From Rhodospirillales bacterium (lineage in GTDB: Bacteria; Pseudomonadota; Alphaproteobacteria; Rhodospirillales; Rhodospirillaceae): 44,205 nt of DNA. The stretch is taken from positions 1-44,205 of the forward strand of contig JANQEW010000006.1 in the NCBI GenBank assembly GCA_028278135.1, read 5' to 3'. A model generated the notes under the pieces. That model worked only from the letters and a program-made list of their open reading frames with translations, was not told the origin of the DNA and ran no database searches. The position numbers and the translations under genes are program-made. Positions 16,902 to 23,654 of the stretch are shown one piece after another; position 1 is the stretch's first letter; every line of letters starts with the position of its first letter.

Positions 16902-17196
16902 CTTTGTTTCCTTGTATCACGTCTGGATTGTTGGACATCTGGATTTCGCCAGTGTTTCTGTTAAACCTTACCATTGCTGGTATATGCTCGAATTCGACAT
17001 CATGAACTTTTCCGGTGACCTCAATGTACCGCCATTCCGTCCATTCATCATATATAAACGAGCCAGAAAATTCGATGGGTTCTGTTAGTAGGGAGTTAAT
17101 TGCTTCACTCGTTTTTATAGATTCATCACTAGGACCAAACGCCCCAATTTCAACCCCGTCGAATTTGATGAAACGTCTATTATCACTGTCAGTCAT
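16894..17196 (-). CDS. Small beta-rich protein of unknown function
   Basis: 100 aa, acidic: RRFIKFDGVEIGAFGPSDES, FSGSFIYDEWTEWRYIEVTG, FEHIPAMVRFNRNTGEI. Overlaps both neighbours by 8 nt (the upstream junction being TGACAGTCAT in reverse). Member of a run of leftward small genes downstream of mom. No recognised fold. Confidence 0.6.
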   Translation of the reverse strand: MTDSDNRRFIKFDGVEIGAFGPSDESIKTSEAINSLLTEPIEFSGSFIYDEWTEWRYIEVTGKVHDVEFEHIPAMVRFNRNTGEIQMSNNPDVIQGNKDD

Positions 17197-17383
17197 CTTT
17201 ATCTCCCCGTATGAAAGTGTCTCTTATCAATTGAATGTCCTTTATGAAATCATCCCACATGTGAATATACAAAACATCATGGATATCGATATTTAATGTG
17301 ATATCATCGTATGCATATTTACCATGCTCTATCTCCAGATCGTAGCCACTTCGGGATATCTTCACTTCTACATGGTCAGTCAT
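17189..17383 (-). CDS. Small protein of unknown function
   Basis: 64 aa from ATG 17383, which has AGGAGG 11 nt upstream; an ATG further upstream (17431) lies inside the preceding gene and lacks a ribosome site. Strand-rich and Asp-rich (VEVKISRSGYDLEIEHGK, DDITLNIDIHDVLYIH). Overlaps its neighbours by 8 nt on each side. Function unknown. Confidence 0.6.
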   Translation of the reverse strand: MTDHVEVKISRSGYDLEIEHGKYAYDDITLNIDIHDVLYIHMWDDFIKDIQLIRDTFIRGDKDD

Positions 17384-17642
17384 CGGTGGTTGCCTCCTGG
17401 GGTAGGTATCCTGTCTCCACAAAGTGTTCAAGTAGCGGAAGTAATTCCTTAACCATGTCTTGCGTCAAATGCATTCTTGATGTAGTGCCATCATCGTTAT
17501 AGTGGGGTGAGTTTTTATGAACTCCTAACCACACACAAGAAATAAAGGCTAGACTACTTTCCTGCAATGAGCATTCCGAGCCATACTTGTCTACAAACTC
17601 AATTCTCACAAAGCCACGATTAGTCATAATGTGTTCGAGCAT
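17376..17642 (-). CDS. Small protein of unknown function
   Basis: 88 aa. CTAGGAGGG lies 5 nt before ATG 17642. Mixed fold: FVRIEFVDKYGSECS, a hydrophobic FISCVWLGV helix, and a C-terminal helix SRMHLTQDMVKELLPLLEHF that resembles dimerisation helices. 71 nt separate it from the mom-like gene upstream, containing no obvious terminator. Confidence 0.58.
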   Translation of the reverse strand: MLEHIMTNRGFVRIEFVDKYGSECSLQESSLAFISCVWLGVHKNSPHYNDDGTTSRMHLTQDMVKELLPLLEHFVETGYLPQEATTDD

Positions 17643-17713
17643 TTTTCCCTCCTAGTGTCCTCTTTTCGTTATTATAGGCCATCAGTCCTACTTATCGTTG
17701 TCTATAAATAATT

Positions 17714-18403
17714 CTAATTGTTCGCTTTTGGATAAGGCAAAACATCCCATTTCAATAGTTTTCTAAGTTTGCGTCGCTGTCGTTTGTCACCAAGAAAATA
17801 TACATAACGATGCTTCCTAGCGCTGCCAACAATTTTTGATCCCGGAAACATTTCTAGTAATTCGGCAGATTTTGCGGTGCCTAGTCTTTGGCTCCAGTCT
17901 GCGCTATGCGAGGTTCTCCCATCTGGAAAAAGTAAAAAGGCGTTGTTGTAAGCTCTAGATTCACCGGTATATAACCAATTTGTCGCCTGATACACTAAGC
18001 CAATATGACCCTCTCCAGTATCAGCATAGCTTACTAATATAAAGCGATTAGGAGCTTGCTCTTGCATCAACTTAAACACTTGACCCAAAAACCAGCTTTC
18101 TGAGTTCCGGCCCGCCCAATCATGAATAAACAACCGGTTAAGCTCAACTACATTGTAACGATAATCAGGCCCACAGCATTCACCAATCTGTGTTGTAACA
18201 GTCCCAAAGGTGATCACACCAGCTAGCACATGATCGACATACATACCAAACGAAGCAACTATTGACGGTACACGGTGCGCGTAATGGTATTCTTTGACCA
18301 TGGTTGCCGCTGTCAGGTGATTAACAGGACGCGCATAACAACGACTGGTATCTAGTGTTTTCATCACTGGTGTTTCAAAGTCAAACATTGCTAGCTGCTG
18401 CAT
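17714..18403 (-). CDS. mom: Mom-like DNA modification protein
   Basis: 229 aa. The N-terminal block MVKEYHYAHRVPSIVASFG, then VLAGVITFGTVTT, VVELNRLFIHDWAGRNSES and a GNAT-like ILVSYADTGEGHIGLVYQATN match the Mom family. In phage Mu, Mom converts adenines to N6-methylcarbamoyl-adenine and protects DNA from restriction. The C-terminus is basic (KRQRRKLRKLLKW), suited to DNA binding. The ATG at 18403 has AAGGAT upstream and overlaps the preceding zinc protein by 13 nt, the same arrangement as com-mom in Mu. Family call is fairly secure; activity is inferred. Confidence 0.8.
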   Translation of the reverse strand: MQQLAMFDFETPVMKTLDTSRCYARPVNHLTAATMVKEYHYAHRVPSIVASFGMYVDHVLAGVITFGTVTTQIGECCGPDYRYNVVELNRLFIHDWAGRNSESWFLGQVFKLMQEQAPNRFILVSYADTGEGHIGLVYQATNWLYTGESRAYNNAFLLFPDGRTSHSADWSQRLGTAKSAELLEMFPGSKIVGSARKHRYVYFLGDKRQRRKLRKLLKWDVLPYPKANN

Positions 18404-18618
18404 GGTTTATCCTTTGTCTCATCACCCAAATCACAACCCGCGCTGCACCGCCACACGCCCAGCGCGTAGGCCATCGGCGCACCGCACGCGCACAGGTAGC
18501 CGGTGCCAAGGCAGGTTTCGCACCACCGCATTTCAATCTTACCCCAACGGGTATACTCATAGTATCCCTCGAAGCCACCGCACTCCGGGCACTTGCTCTG
18601 GTTTTCTGTTGTGTTCAT
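18391..18618 (-). CDS. Small zinc-finger protein, Com-like by position
   Basis: 75 aa with paired cysteines: CPECGG (about 10-15), CETCLGTGYLCACG (about 34-47), and CSAGC (about 58-62). This is enough for one or two zinc sites. It overlaps the start of the mom-like gene by 13 nt. In phage Mu the zinc-finger protein Com overlaps mom in the same way and activates its translation by unfolding the mom RNA. No sequence identity to Com is claimed; the call rests on architecture. Confidence 0.65.
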   Translation of the reverse strand: MNTTENQSKCPECGGFEGYYEYTRWGKIEMRWCETCLGTGYLCACGAPMAYALGVWRCSAGCDLGDETKDKPCSS

Positions 18619-18818
18619 TGGGGGGCGTCCTCCCTATTATTCGCATCTATGGGATCTTCAATACCAAGTACCCATCGAATCCCCATGACCTCTCCGATAG
18701 CCTCATTAGTAAGCCGTTGCATCATAGTATTTTTGTGATACAGTTCGTGTGCTTGTTGTTCGTTTACATAACCGCAAAGCTCGGAAATCCGTTCTCTGAT
18801 TTCGTCTTCAGTCTTCAT
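18615..18818 (-). CDS. Small helical protein of unknown function
   Basis: 67 aa, charged: EDEIRERISELCGYVNEQQAHELYHK, then LTNEAIGEVMGIRWVLGIEDP. Resembles short helical DNA-associated or regulator fragments but no family can be named. Overlaps both neighbours by 4 nt, so it belongs to the same leftward operon as mom. Confidence 0.6.
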   Translation of the reverse strand: MKTEDEIRERISELCGYVNEQQAHELYHKNTMMQRLTNEAIGEVMGIRWVLGIEDPIDANNREDAPQ

Positions 18819-19045
18819 CGTTCCCTCCGTGGGTAGTCTGTGTTCTTGTGTGCCCAGAAGTCGATCTTGTTATGAATTGCCCATTCCAGATCTGTGTCGG
18901 GAATTGTTCTAACTAAATATGTTTCAGGACGTTTATATTGCCCCTTGATGCTTGACAAGCGATTGACAGGATCTTTGCTCCTCCCAATCTTAAACTCTCC
19001 ACTTGCTGGGTCGTACATAAAATAGATGTAGTTATTGTGTGTCAT
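18815..19045 (-). CDS. T5orf172 / GIY-YIG-like protein
   Basis: 76 aa. NNYIYFMYDPASGEFKIGRS KDPVNRLSSIKG (written in two parts) matches the T5orf172 branch of the GIY-YIG superfamily: Y-x-Y, then KIG(R/K)S-x-x-x-x-R. A complete nuclease would be expected to continue to a catalytic Glu; this protein ends soon after a WAIHNKIDFW segment, where an E (DLEWAIHNK) may serve. Probably DNA-binding or a minimal nuclease. Upstream of it is a 42-nt gap with a stem-loop. Confidence 0.68.
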   Translation of the reverse strand: MTHNNYIYFMYDPASGEFKIGRSKDPVNRLSSIKGQYKRPETYLVRTIPDTDLEWAIHNKIDFWAHKNTDYPRRER

Positions 19046-19053
19046 AATAGTGT

Positions 19054-19080
19054 AAGGGGAGAACGCTAACGCTCCCCCTT
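19054..19080 (-). other. Intercistronic stem-loop in the leftward operon
   Basis: AAGGGGAG (19054-19061) pairs with CTCCCCCTT (19072-19080) with one extra C. It lies between the membrane protein gene and the T5orf172-like gene. Read leftward it is followed by ACACTATT, not a T run, so partial attenuation or RNA stabilisation is more likely than full termination. Confidence 0.5.
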
Positions 19081-19087
19081 GCTATCG

Positions 19088-19852
19088 CTAACCTACGCTT
19101 ACTAGCGCTTGCTCATGTGAGCGGGCGTGAGCGTTGGCTGCGTTCCTGGCGTTAACGGTGTTTGCGTAGGTGAGTTTTCCTCGCTTTTGGTCAAGCGACC
19201 TAAAACCACATTCACATACGACTATAAACTGCCCTTGATGGGGCTTGACCGTTACCGCATACGTTGGTGCTGGCTCTGGCTCGATTACTTCTGCGGTGCC
19301 CTCTACAATGTTTCCCTCTCCGGGTATGTCCATGTAATCACGTTGCTGTTCATATATCATGTCTTCAATCTTGGTATACAGGCGATTCGCTGCGCGCTTG
19401 TGCGCCTTGCGTACTTGCTTGGTTAGAATACGCTTGCGGTATCTTTCTACATCAAAGAATTCTATATCAGATTTGATGTTCATCGAGTACCACACATCAG
19501 CCCAATCAAGCGCTAACATGAATAAACCGGAAGCTCGAATACCAAGCGAAAGCCATATGTTATGGCTAACTGAAAAGCCTAGTGCAATCATGATAAAGTA
19601 CAGAAAACAAGCACCAGCCAAATACTTAGGGCGTCTATTCACGGCTTCCTGGGATTCGCCATCATTAGAGGCGATCCACCAAAGCGCAGCAAAAGCGCCA
19701 TCTAGAACTAAGGCGGATAGAAAGGCTGCAAAGATTGTATATTCCGCCTGCGTGACCGCTAGTATGGTGTCATACCCCGAAAGGATTACTGTCAGGATTT
19801 TGGCTCCCAATAATAAGCCGTCACCGATCCGTGCTTTCGTGTCTTGTTTCAC
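19088..19852 (-). CDS. Multi-pass membrane protein with C-terminal zinc-like motif
   Basis: 254 aa. About four hydrophobic segments in residues 12-125: LLLGAKILTVILSGYDTILAV, FAAFLSALVLDGAFAALWWIA, YLAGACFLYFIMIALGFSV and IWLSLGIRASGLFMLALDW. A basic cytoplasmic helix follows (KRILTKQVRKAHKRAANR). The C-terminus has CECGFRS then a H-x3-H (NAHARSHE), a possible C2H2-like zinc site. GGAGGTG precedes the ATG. It is the first gene of the leftward operon. Function unknown; superinfection exclusion or host takeover are options. Confidence 0.6.
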   Translation of the reverse strand: MKQDTKARIGDGLLLGAKILTVILSGYDTILAVTQAEYTIFAAFLSALVLDGAFAALWWIASNDGESQEAVNRRPKYLAGACFLYFIMIALGFSVSHNIWLSLGIRASGLFMLALDWADVWYSMNIKSDIEFFDVERYRKRILTKQVRKAHKRAANRLYTKIEDMIYEQQRDYMDIPGEGNIVEGTAEVIEPEPAPTYAVTVKPHQGQFIVVCECGFRSLDQKRGKLTYANTVNARNAANAHARSHEQALVSVG

Positions 19853-19883
19853 GTAGCACCTCCTGATACCATTCTATCATACA

Positions 19884-19897
19884 TACCCGATAAGGTA
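19884..19897. promoter_or_regulatory. Operator candidate O1 (TACC-N6-GGTA)
   Basis: TACC-CGATAA-GGTA. It lies 32 bp upstream of the leftward operon's first ATG. Read leftward, TAAACA lies 3 nt before the palindrome and TATGAT 2 nt after it, so it may sit in the spacer of a weak leftward promoter with a long (19 nt) spacer. The same palindrome occurs at 19975 and 20468. Confidence 0.6.
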
Positions 19898-19965
19898 CAG
19901 TGTTTACATATCACACTTTCTTATTAATACCCACGCAGGTATAAGCTATTCAAATAAGCAAATCA

Positions 19966-19994
19966 TTGACCGTCTACCCTTTACGGTATAGGAT
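19966..19994 (+). promoter_or_regulatory. Rightward early promoter with operator O2
   Basis: TTGACC (19966-19971), 17-nt spacer, TAGGAT (19989-19994). The palindrome TACC-CTTTAC-GGTA (19975-19988) fills the spacer exactly, ending one base before the -10. A bound regulator would therefore block RNA polymerase. It drives the excisionase-like HTH gene at 20012. Confidence 0.65.
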
Positions 19995-20011
19995 AGAGTA
20001 AAGGAGCAATC

Positions 20012-20209
20012 ATGAGCAACAGTTTTTACACTACAGAACAGGCAGCAAAGAAATTAGGCTGCATCCCCCGGCGTGTTCGCGCCATGATCAAAGAAGGTAA
20101 GTTTCCTGCAATGAAATTTGGCGGCACGTACATTATAGAGAAAGCTATCCTCGATGATTTCGCGGAGGGTTATACTCCGCGTCCTGGCAAGCGCAGCGAC
20201 GTTTCTTAG
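20012..20209 (+). CDS. Excisionase/MerR-like helix-turn-helix protein
   Basis: 65 aa. FYTTEQAAKKLGCIPRRVRA followed by MIKEGKFPAMKFGGTYIIEK is the standard HTH_17/excisionase-type DNA-binding layout: helix, turn, recognition helix, beta-wing. AAAGGAG lies 7 nt before the ATG. It is the first rightward early gene, right after promoter/operator O2, so it may control its own promoter. No integrase was found on the molecule, so true excisionase activity is doubtful; a transcriptional regulator is more likely. Confidence 0.75.
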   Translation: MSNSFYTTEQAAKKLGCIPRRVRAMIKEGKFPAMKFGGTYIIEKAILDDFAEGYTPRPGKRSDVS

Positions 20210-20227
20210 GTATTTAGGTATCAACAC

Positions 20228-20440
20228 ATGTCTAGAATAAATCGCGTCTTAGAATCGCTCTCCGTGCGTTGGCGAATTGTGCGCCTTTTGGTCTGGGAGT
20301 GCGACAACATACCAGAAATCAGATACTCATACTCTATAATGAAGGTGCGTTATCAATTCCTCAGAAGTCACAACACGCCTAAGAATGCCGCACTCATAGA
20401 GGCGCGTATCCTGGCTGAATACATGCTGGGCAAGAAATAA
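20228..20440 (+). CDS. Small basic helical protein
   Basis: 70 aa, basic and helical (NRVLESLSVRWRIVRLLVWECD, then NAALIEARILAEYMLGKK). Ribosome site weak (AGGTA 10 nt upstream). Could be a DNA-associated regulator of the early region. No family recognised. Confidence 0.5.
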   Translation: MSRINRVLESLSVRWRIVRLLVWECDNIPEIRYSYSIMKVRYQFLRSHNTPKNAALIEARILAEYMLGKK

Positions 20441-20458
20441 CAACATTGTAATTCCCAC

Positions 20459-20487
20459 TTGACAACGTACCGCAAACGGTATATACT
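20459..20487 (+). promoter_or_regulatory. Strong rightward promoter with operator O3
   Basis: TTGACA (20459-20464), 17-nt spacer, TATACT (20482-20487). The palindrome TACC-GCAAAC-GGTA (20468-20481; extended arms TACCG/CGGTA) fills the spacer up to the -10, exactly as at 19975. It drives the operon starting at 20520. Confidence 0.85.
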
Positions 20488-20519
20488 TAGGTAACGCTAT
20501 AACACACAAGGACGAACCC

Positions 20520-20753
20520 ATGATCACCAGAGCGCAGGAAGGCAAACAGGTACGCTTTAGCCGCTACAACGACCCCGTCATCGAGCGCATTGTCAACCGG
20601 GGCTTAGAGGAAGACGACCCCCGTTATGGTATCGTGACTTGCAATGCGATCCTGGACGACATCGACGGCAATCTGTACCGCGCAGCAATCACCACCTATC
20701 GCGGATATCGGATTACTGAGTACGTCGATAACTTGGAGCCTTTGAATGAGTAA
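20520..20753 (+). CDS. Small early protein of unknown function
   Basis: 77 aa. Begins MITRAQEGKQVRFSRYNDPVI; charged, mixed alpha/beta, ends YVDNLEPLNE. First gene after promoter O3, 33 nt after the -10. Overlaps the HNH gene by 8 nt. Being first after the strongest early promoter suggests an early host-takeover or regulatory protein, but nothing in the sequence fixes a function. Confidence 0.62.
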   Translation: MITRAQEGKQVRFSRYNDPVIERIVNRGLEEDDPRYGIVTCNAILDDIDGNLYRAAITTYRGYRITEYVDNLEPLNE

Positions 20754-21348
20754 AGAGTGTAGAACTTGTGGAATAGAAAAAGAGCTTGAGGCTTTTACCC
20801 CTAAGCAAGGTGTTTGTAAACCATGCAGGGCTAGATATATGAAGAGTTGGCGTGAGAAAAATCATGCTAAAGCTAGAGAGAGTGAGATAAGATACACACG
20901 TAATAACATGGATGTACGCAAGAGATGGATTGAAGAGAATAAAGACAGAGTGAATGGGTATGTGCGTAATTGGAGAGTAAGGAACAAAGAGAAAACCCGA
21001 CAGTACAAAAGGGAATTCCTAAGAAGGAACCCCAGCAAACTGGCAGAATATCATCACAGAAGGCGCGCTAAAGAAAGAAGTCTGAGAGCCACTCTTACTA
21101 CCCATGAATGGCACTGGTTGAAAATACAATCGAAGAATAGGTGTGTGTATTGTGGAACACATGAAAAAATAAGTGGAAAACTACAGCAAGAGCACGTCAT
21201 ACCAGTGAGCCAAGATGGTGCTTATACCATTGAGAATATCCGCCCAGCTTGTAAATATTGTAACACCAAGAAGCATGCAAAAACGCCAGAACAAGCAGGT
21301 ATGACTATCATAATATCAATAGACACTACACAATACGAGGACACCTAA
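20746..21348 (+). CDS. HNH endonuclease with N-terminal zinc motif
   Basis: 200 aa. N-terminus has CRTCG...CKPCRARYMKSW, a zinc-binding basic region seen in phage homing endonucleases. A long basic helical middle follows. The HNH core is near residues 130-180: CVYCG, then QQEHVIPVSQDGAYTIENIRP and CKYCNTKK, with His and Asn catalytic positions. Probably a free-standing homing endonuclease. The coding sequence is more A-rich than neighbours (many AGA/AAA codons), a sign of independent origin. Confidence 0.85.
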   Translation: MSKECRTCGIEKELEAFTPKQGVCKPCRARYMKSWREKNHAKARESEIRYTRNNMDVRKRWIEENKDRVNGYVRNWRVRNKEKTRQYKREFLRRNPSKLAEYHHRRRAKERSLRATLTTHEWHWLKIQSKNRCVYCGTHEKISGKLQQEHVIPVSQDGAYTIENIRPACKYCNTKKHAKTPEQAGMTIIISIDTTQYEDT

Positions 21349-21350
21349 CC

Positions 21351-21734
21351 ATGCCCACCCTACGCACCACACACCAGATCACCGATACCCTCAACGTCGA
21401 AATCCATCAGAACTGGAGCGGCCACTATCGCGCCGTATTCCAGGGGCACACGTTCCCGCTTGGGAGTGACAAGGATAAGGTAGATAATTTTATTCTCAAC
21501 CTGATGGTTGTATATGAGGATTTAGCCATGAGAAAGAAGACCATTGATGAGATGGTTAGCAAGAAATTGGTCAAGCATACATTGAAAGACATTCACAAGA
21601 TGATAGCAGATAAGAAGTACAATGATTTTTCTAAGCGCTACCAACAACTGAGTGGCAAGCAAATCACAGGGCAAGATTTAGCCCGCTGCCGCTGGCTGCA
21701 CAGGCAGACCAAAGAAGGGAAGAAAACCGCATGA
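21351..21734 (+). CDS. Early protein of unknown function
   Basis: 127 aa. N-terminal strand region (TLNVEIHQNWSGHYRAVFQ, HTFPLGSD), then a basic helical region (MVSKKLVKHTLKDIHKMIADK) and a C-terminal RCRWLHRQTKEGKKTA. GAGG lies 11 nt before the ATG. Overlaps the next gene by 4 nt. Family not recognised. Confidence 0.58.
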   Translation: MPTLRTTHQITDTLNVEIHQNWSGHYRAVFQGHTFPLGSDKDKVDNFILNLMVVYEDLAMRKKTIDEMVSKKLVKHTLKDIHKMIADKKYNDFSKRYQQLSGKQITGQDLARCRWLHRQTKEGKKTA

Positions 21735-22060
21735 AAGAACAGACATTCACCAGCAACAGTAAAACAATATTCTATGGCTGCGATTACTTTTATTCACAGT
21801 CTGGCAATGGCCCTTACTGGTTCCACATTTTAGGCGAATCATTGCGGTCATTCAGGACGCAGCAAGAACGCAATATGGCATTACGCTTTGAGGTCTACTT
21901 CGACAAGTGGGTTACTTGTGGCTGCGATACATTCGAGCTGATGCGCAGTCCCACAAACCCTGACTTCTGGGTTTGCAAACACGAGTATGATAAGTTGGCA
22001 GATGAACTAGCCTTTCAGTTCATCGACCACGACTACGACCGCCGCCTGGGGAGTGTGTGA
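21731..22060 (+). CDS. Early protein of unknown function
   Basis: 109 aa, aromatic-rich (FYGCDYFYSQSGNGPYWFHI) with cysteines CGCD near the centre and C at VCKHEYDK, possibly metal-binding. Starts within ATGA of the upstream gene. Its stop overlaps a short downstream gene (TGATG). Confidence 0.58.
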   Translation: MKEQTFTSNSKTIFYGCDYFYSQSGNGPYWFHILGESLRSFRTQQERNMALRFEVYFDKWVTCGCDTFELMRSPTNPDFWVCKHEYDKLADELAFQFIDHDYDRRLGSV

Positions 22061-22194
22061 TGCCTACAGTCAAGAAAGCACAGCGCACCGCATACGCAAA
22101 AGCCCGCAATAACGGCGGCTGGCGCGGTAGCGTCTATATCGGTGGGCGTCCGTTTCCGAAGCGGCCAACAGTGACACACTGGAAGGATTGGTAA
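22060..22194 (+). CDS. Very small basic protein
   Basis: 44 aa, MPTVKKAQRTAYAKARNNGG then WRGSVYIGGRPFPKRP and THWKDW. Start ATG 22060 overlaps the upstream TGA stop. Composition (Lys/Arg/Gly with aromatics) suggests a nucleic-acid-binding peptide. Supported by overlap and frame continuity only. Confidence 0.5.
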   Translation: MPTVKKAQRTAYAKARNNGGWRGSVYIGGRPFPKRPTVTHWKDW

Positions 22195-22253
22195 CTCCCG
22201 CTACCGCCCTGGCTAACAACCACGACGACAACTAGCATACAGGAGTTAGAACG

Positions 22254-22414
22254 ATGAACGAGGCCACACAAGAAAGAATGGTAGCATTATTGGCCCAGGC
22301 TCCTACTATCGGGACGACCGTTGGATCGCCTTCTACAACCAGCGCACCAAGCAAGTTATCATCACAGATCAGCGCGGCATTCTGTTGGAGCGGTACACGG
22401 TTATCAATATGTAA
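22254..22414 (+). pseudogene. Apparently frameshifted small gene
   Basis: ATG 22254 has a good AGGAG site. The first ~15 codons (MNEATQERMVALLAQ) look like a normal protein start. After that the frame turns into low-quality Ser/Thr/Ala-rich text, while the -1 frame encodes a well-formed stretch, YYRDDRWIAFYNQRTKQVI then ITDQRGILLERYTVINM, ending at TAA 22412-22414. No convincing slippery site was found. A frameshift mutation or an assembly indel near 22290-22305 best explains this. Confidence 0.45.
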
Positions 22415-22539
22415 CGCCCCCTCTCCAGCCGTCTACGCTGTGGGCGGTTGGGCAGGGCGCGGTACTAACTCAACTTTACTCTTTTGTGATTGAGAAGGTC
22501 AAATTAACTTATGCGTACGCTGCGCCCTTAGTGAAAGGA

Positions 22540-22618
22540 GAGTGCTAACGACACTCTGTAAAACTTCATAGCCGGGGGTGGATTATCATGGGCTGTGGTA
22601 AGCGAGGTCATCCCCGGC
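22540..22618 (+). other. Hairpins in the 22415-22808 non-coding stretch
   Basis: Between the broken gene and 22809 there are 394 bases with no protein gene. The first half holds AGAGTG/CACTCT (about 22539-22557) and a very stable 11-bp stem, GCCGGGGGTGG (22571-22581) with TCATCCCCGGC (22608-22618), loop 26 nt, including two G-T pairs. No T run follows the stem. The part before 22537 shows no clear signal. Confidence 0.55.
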
Positions 22619-22660
22619 TCACTTTCATACCGTAAATTAACTGTGAAAATTCAAGTTCTA

Positions 22661-22669
22661 TGGTAAAAT
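22661..22669 (+). promoter_or_regulatory. Extended -10 promoter
   Basis: TGG then TAAAAT (22664-22669). The -35 region (CTGTGA, 22641-22646) matches poorly, as expected when an extended -10 is used. The same TGGTAAAAT occurs at 35909-35917. Start of transcription would be near 22676. Confidence 0.6.
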
Positions 22670-22675
22670 ATAGTA

Positions 22676-22795
22676 ACAATTTAACGGTGTGGCAGCCGCG
22701 AAAACGTGCAATCAGTTACCCCTTTGTGGGGGGTAGTCTGCCCCTGTACGTGGGCCTGCCACAGACAACCTCCAACAAAGGGGTATTTGTTTCTT
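22676..22795 (+). ncRNA. Structured 5' leader with riboswitch-like fold
   Basis: Three nested stems: TGTGGCAG (22688-22695) with CTGCCACA (22756-22763); ACGTGCA (22704-22710) with TGTACGT (22745-22751, one G-U pair); TACCCC (22717-22722) with GGGGTA (22730-22735). A competing 10-bp helix pairs ACCCCTTTGT (22718-22727) with ACAAAGGGGT (22775-22784), followed by T-rich ATTTGTTTCTT, resembling a terminator arm. This mutually exclusive design upstream of the gene at 22809 resembles a riboswitch or attenuator. No known family was recognised. Confidence 0.6.
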
Positions 22796-22808
22796 AGGGA
22801 GAAAAACA

Positions 22809-23654
22809 ATGAGTGAAGAAACTACAGACATCGTTGTGCAGGATGAAACAATCGCGCTAGGAAGTCATAGCATCGAAAACGCGGGACAGATTGTAGAAAG
22901 GGGAGTTGCCATTGCCAACGTATTAAAGGATGTTATCGAGCGGCAACGGATGTATACCGTCATAGGCTGGGGGGATAAAGCTAAGAAACATGTCAATGTT
23001 GAGGGCTGGGCTACTCTTGGCGCTATGCTAGGTGTTACCCCGCGCACAGTATCGGTCAGTGAAATCGAAGAGGGAATCTTTGAGGCTACAGTTGAACTTG
23101 TGCGTGCTAATGATGGTGCTGTGATTGGTCGGGGAATAGCGGAATGTGGGGCACCTGATGAAGTAGATAAAGACGGGCGACCCATTTGGGCTAACCGTGC
23201 CCGCTACGCCCGTAAATCGATGGCTATCACCCGCGCAACAGGAAAGGCGTTTCGGTTAGCTTTTGCCTGGATCATTACCCTCGCTGGTTACTCAGGCACC
23301 CCCGCCGAAGAGATGACATTTGTCGAGGGGGAAGTGGTGAATGGTAATTCCCAGCCCCAACAAGCTACTACTGACTGGCATGGTATCCACATGAGCGAGG
23401 CAACCGGAGAGCAAGTTTTTCATCTACGGAAAGCTATCGAGCGTGAAGCCACAGACATTAATCATCCTAAGCATTTCAATAACCGAGTTAAGGCAAGGCT
23501 AGGCGTAGACAAGATCAATGAGGCTGATTATTCTACAGATGATGTTTTCAACATTATGATTATGCCATCTGAGGAATACGCTGAGGTAACAGGTCAGACA
23601 GAAGTTGAATATGCCCAAGACCGAATGGATAAAGATGGAGCAATGCATCCATGA
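22809..23654 (+). CDS. Putative single-strand annealing / recombination protein
   Basis: 281 aa. The central block VEGWATLGAMLGVTP, then RYARKSMAITRATGKAFRLA and AWIITLAGYSGTPAEEM, resembles phage Rad52/Erf-like proteins, where a T/TRA-x-(G/S)KA helix is followed by L-A-G-Y and a TPAEE motif. Such proteins anneal single-stranded DNA during phage recombination. C-terminal half is acidic and less ordered. GGGAG lies 7 nt before the ATG, after the structured leader. Next to a primase/helicase module, which fits. Family call is from memory of pattern, not alignment. Confidence 0.5.
   Translation: MSEETTDIVVQDETIALGSHSIENAGQIVERGVAIANVLKDVIERQRMYTVIGWGDKAKKHVNVEGWATLGAMLGVTPRTVSVSEIEEGIFEATVELVRANDGAVIGRGIAECGAPDEVDKDGRPIWANRARYARKSMAITRATGKAFRLAFAWIITLAGYSGTPAEEMTFVEGEVVNGNSQPQQATTDWHGIHMSEATGEQVFHLRKAIEREATDINHPKHFNNRVKARLGVDKINEADYSTDDVFNIMIMPSEEYAEVTGQTEVEYAQDRMDKDGAMHP

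Noticed and set aside
16969-16982. Fourth TACC-N6-GGTA match
   Set aside because: It lies inside a leftward coding gene with no promoter around it, and about one chance match is expected in 44 kb.
20012-20209. Functional excisionase of an integration system
   Set aside because: No integrase or att-like repeats were seen; the HTH fold is also common in plain regulators.
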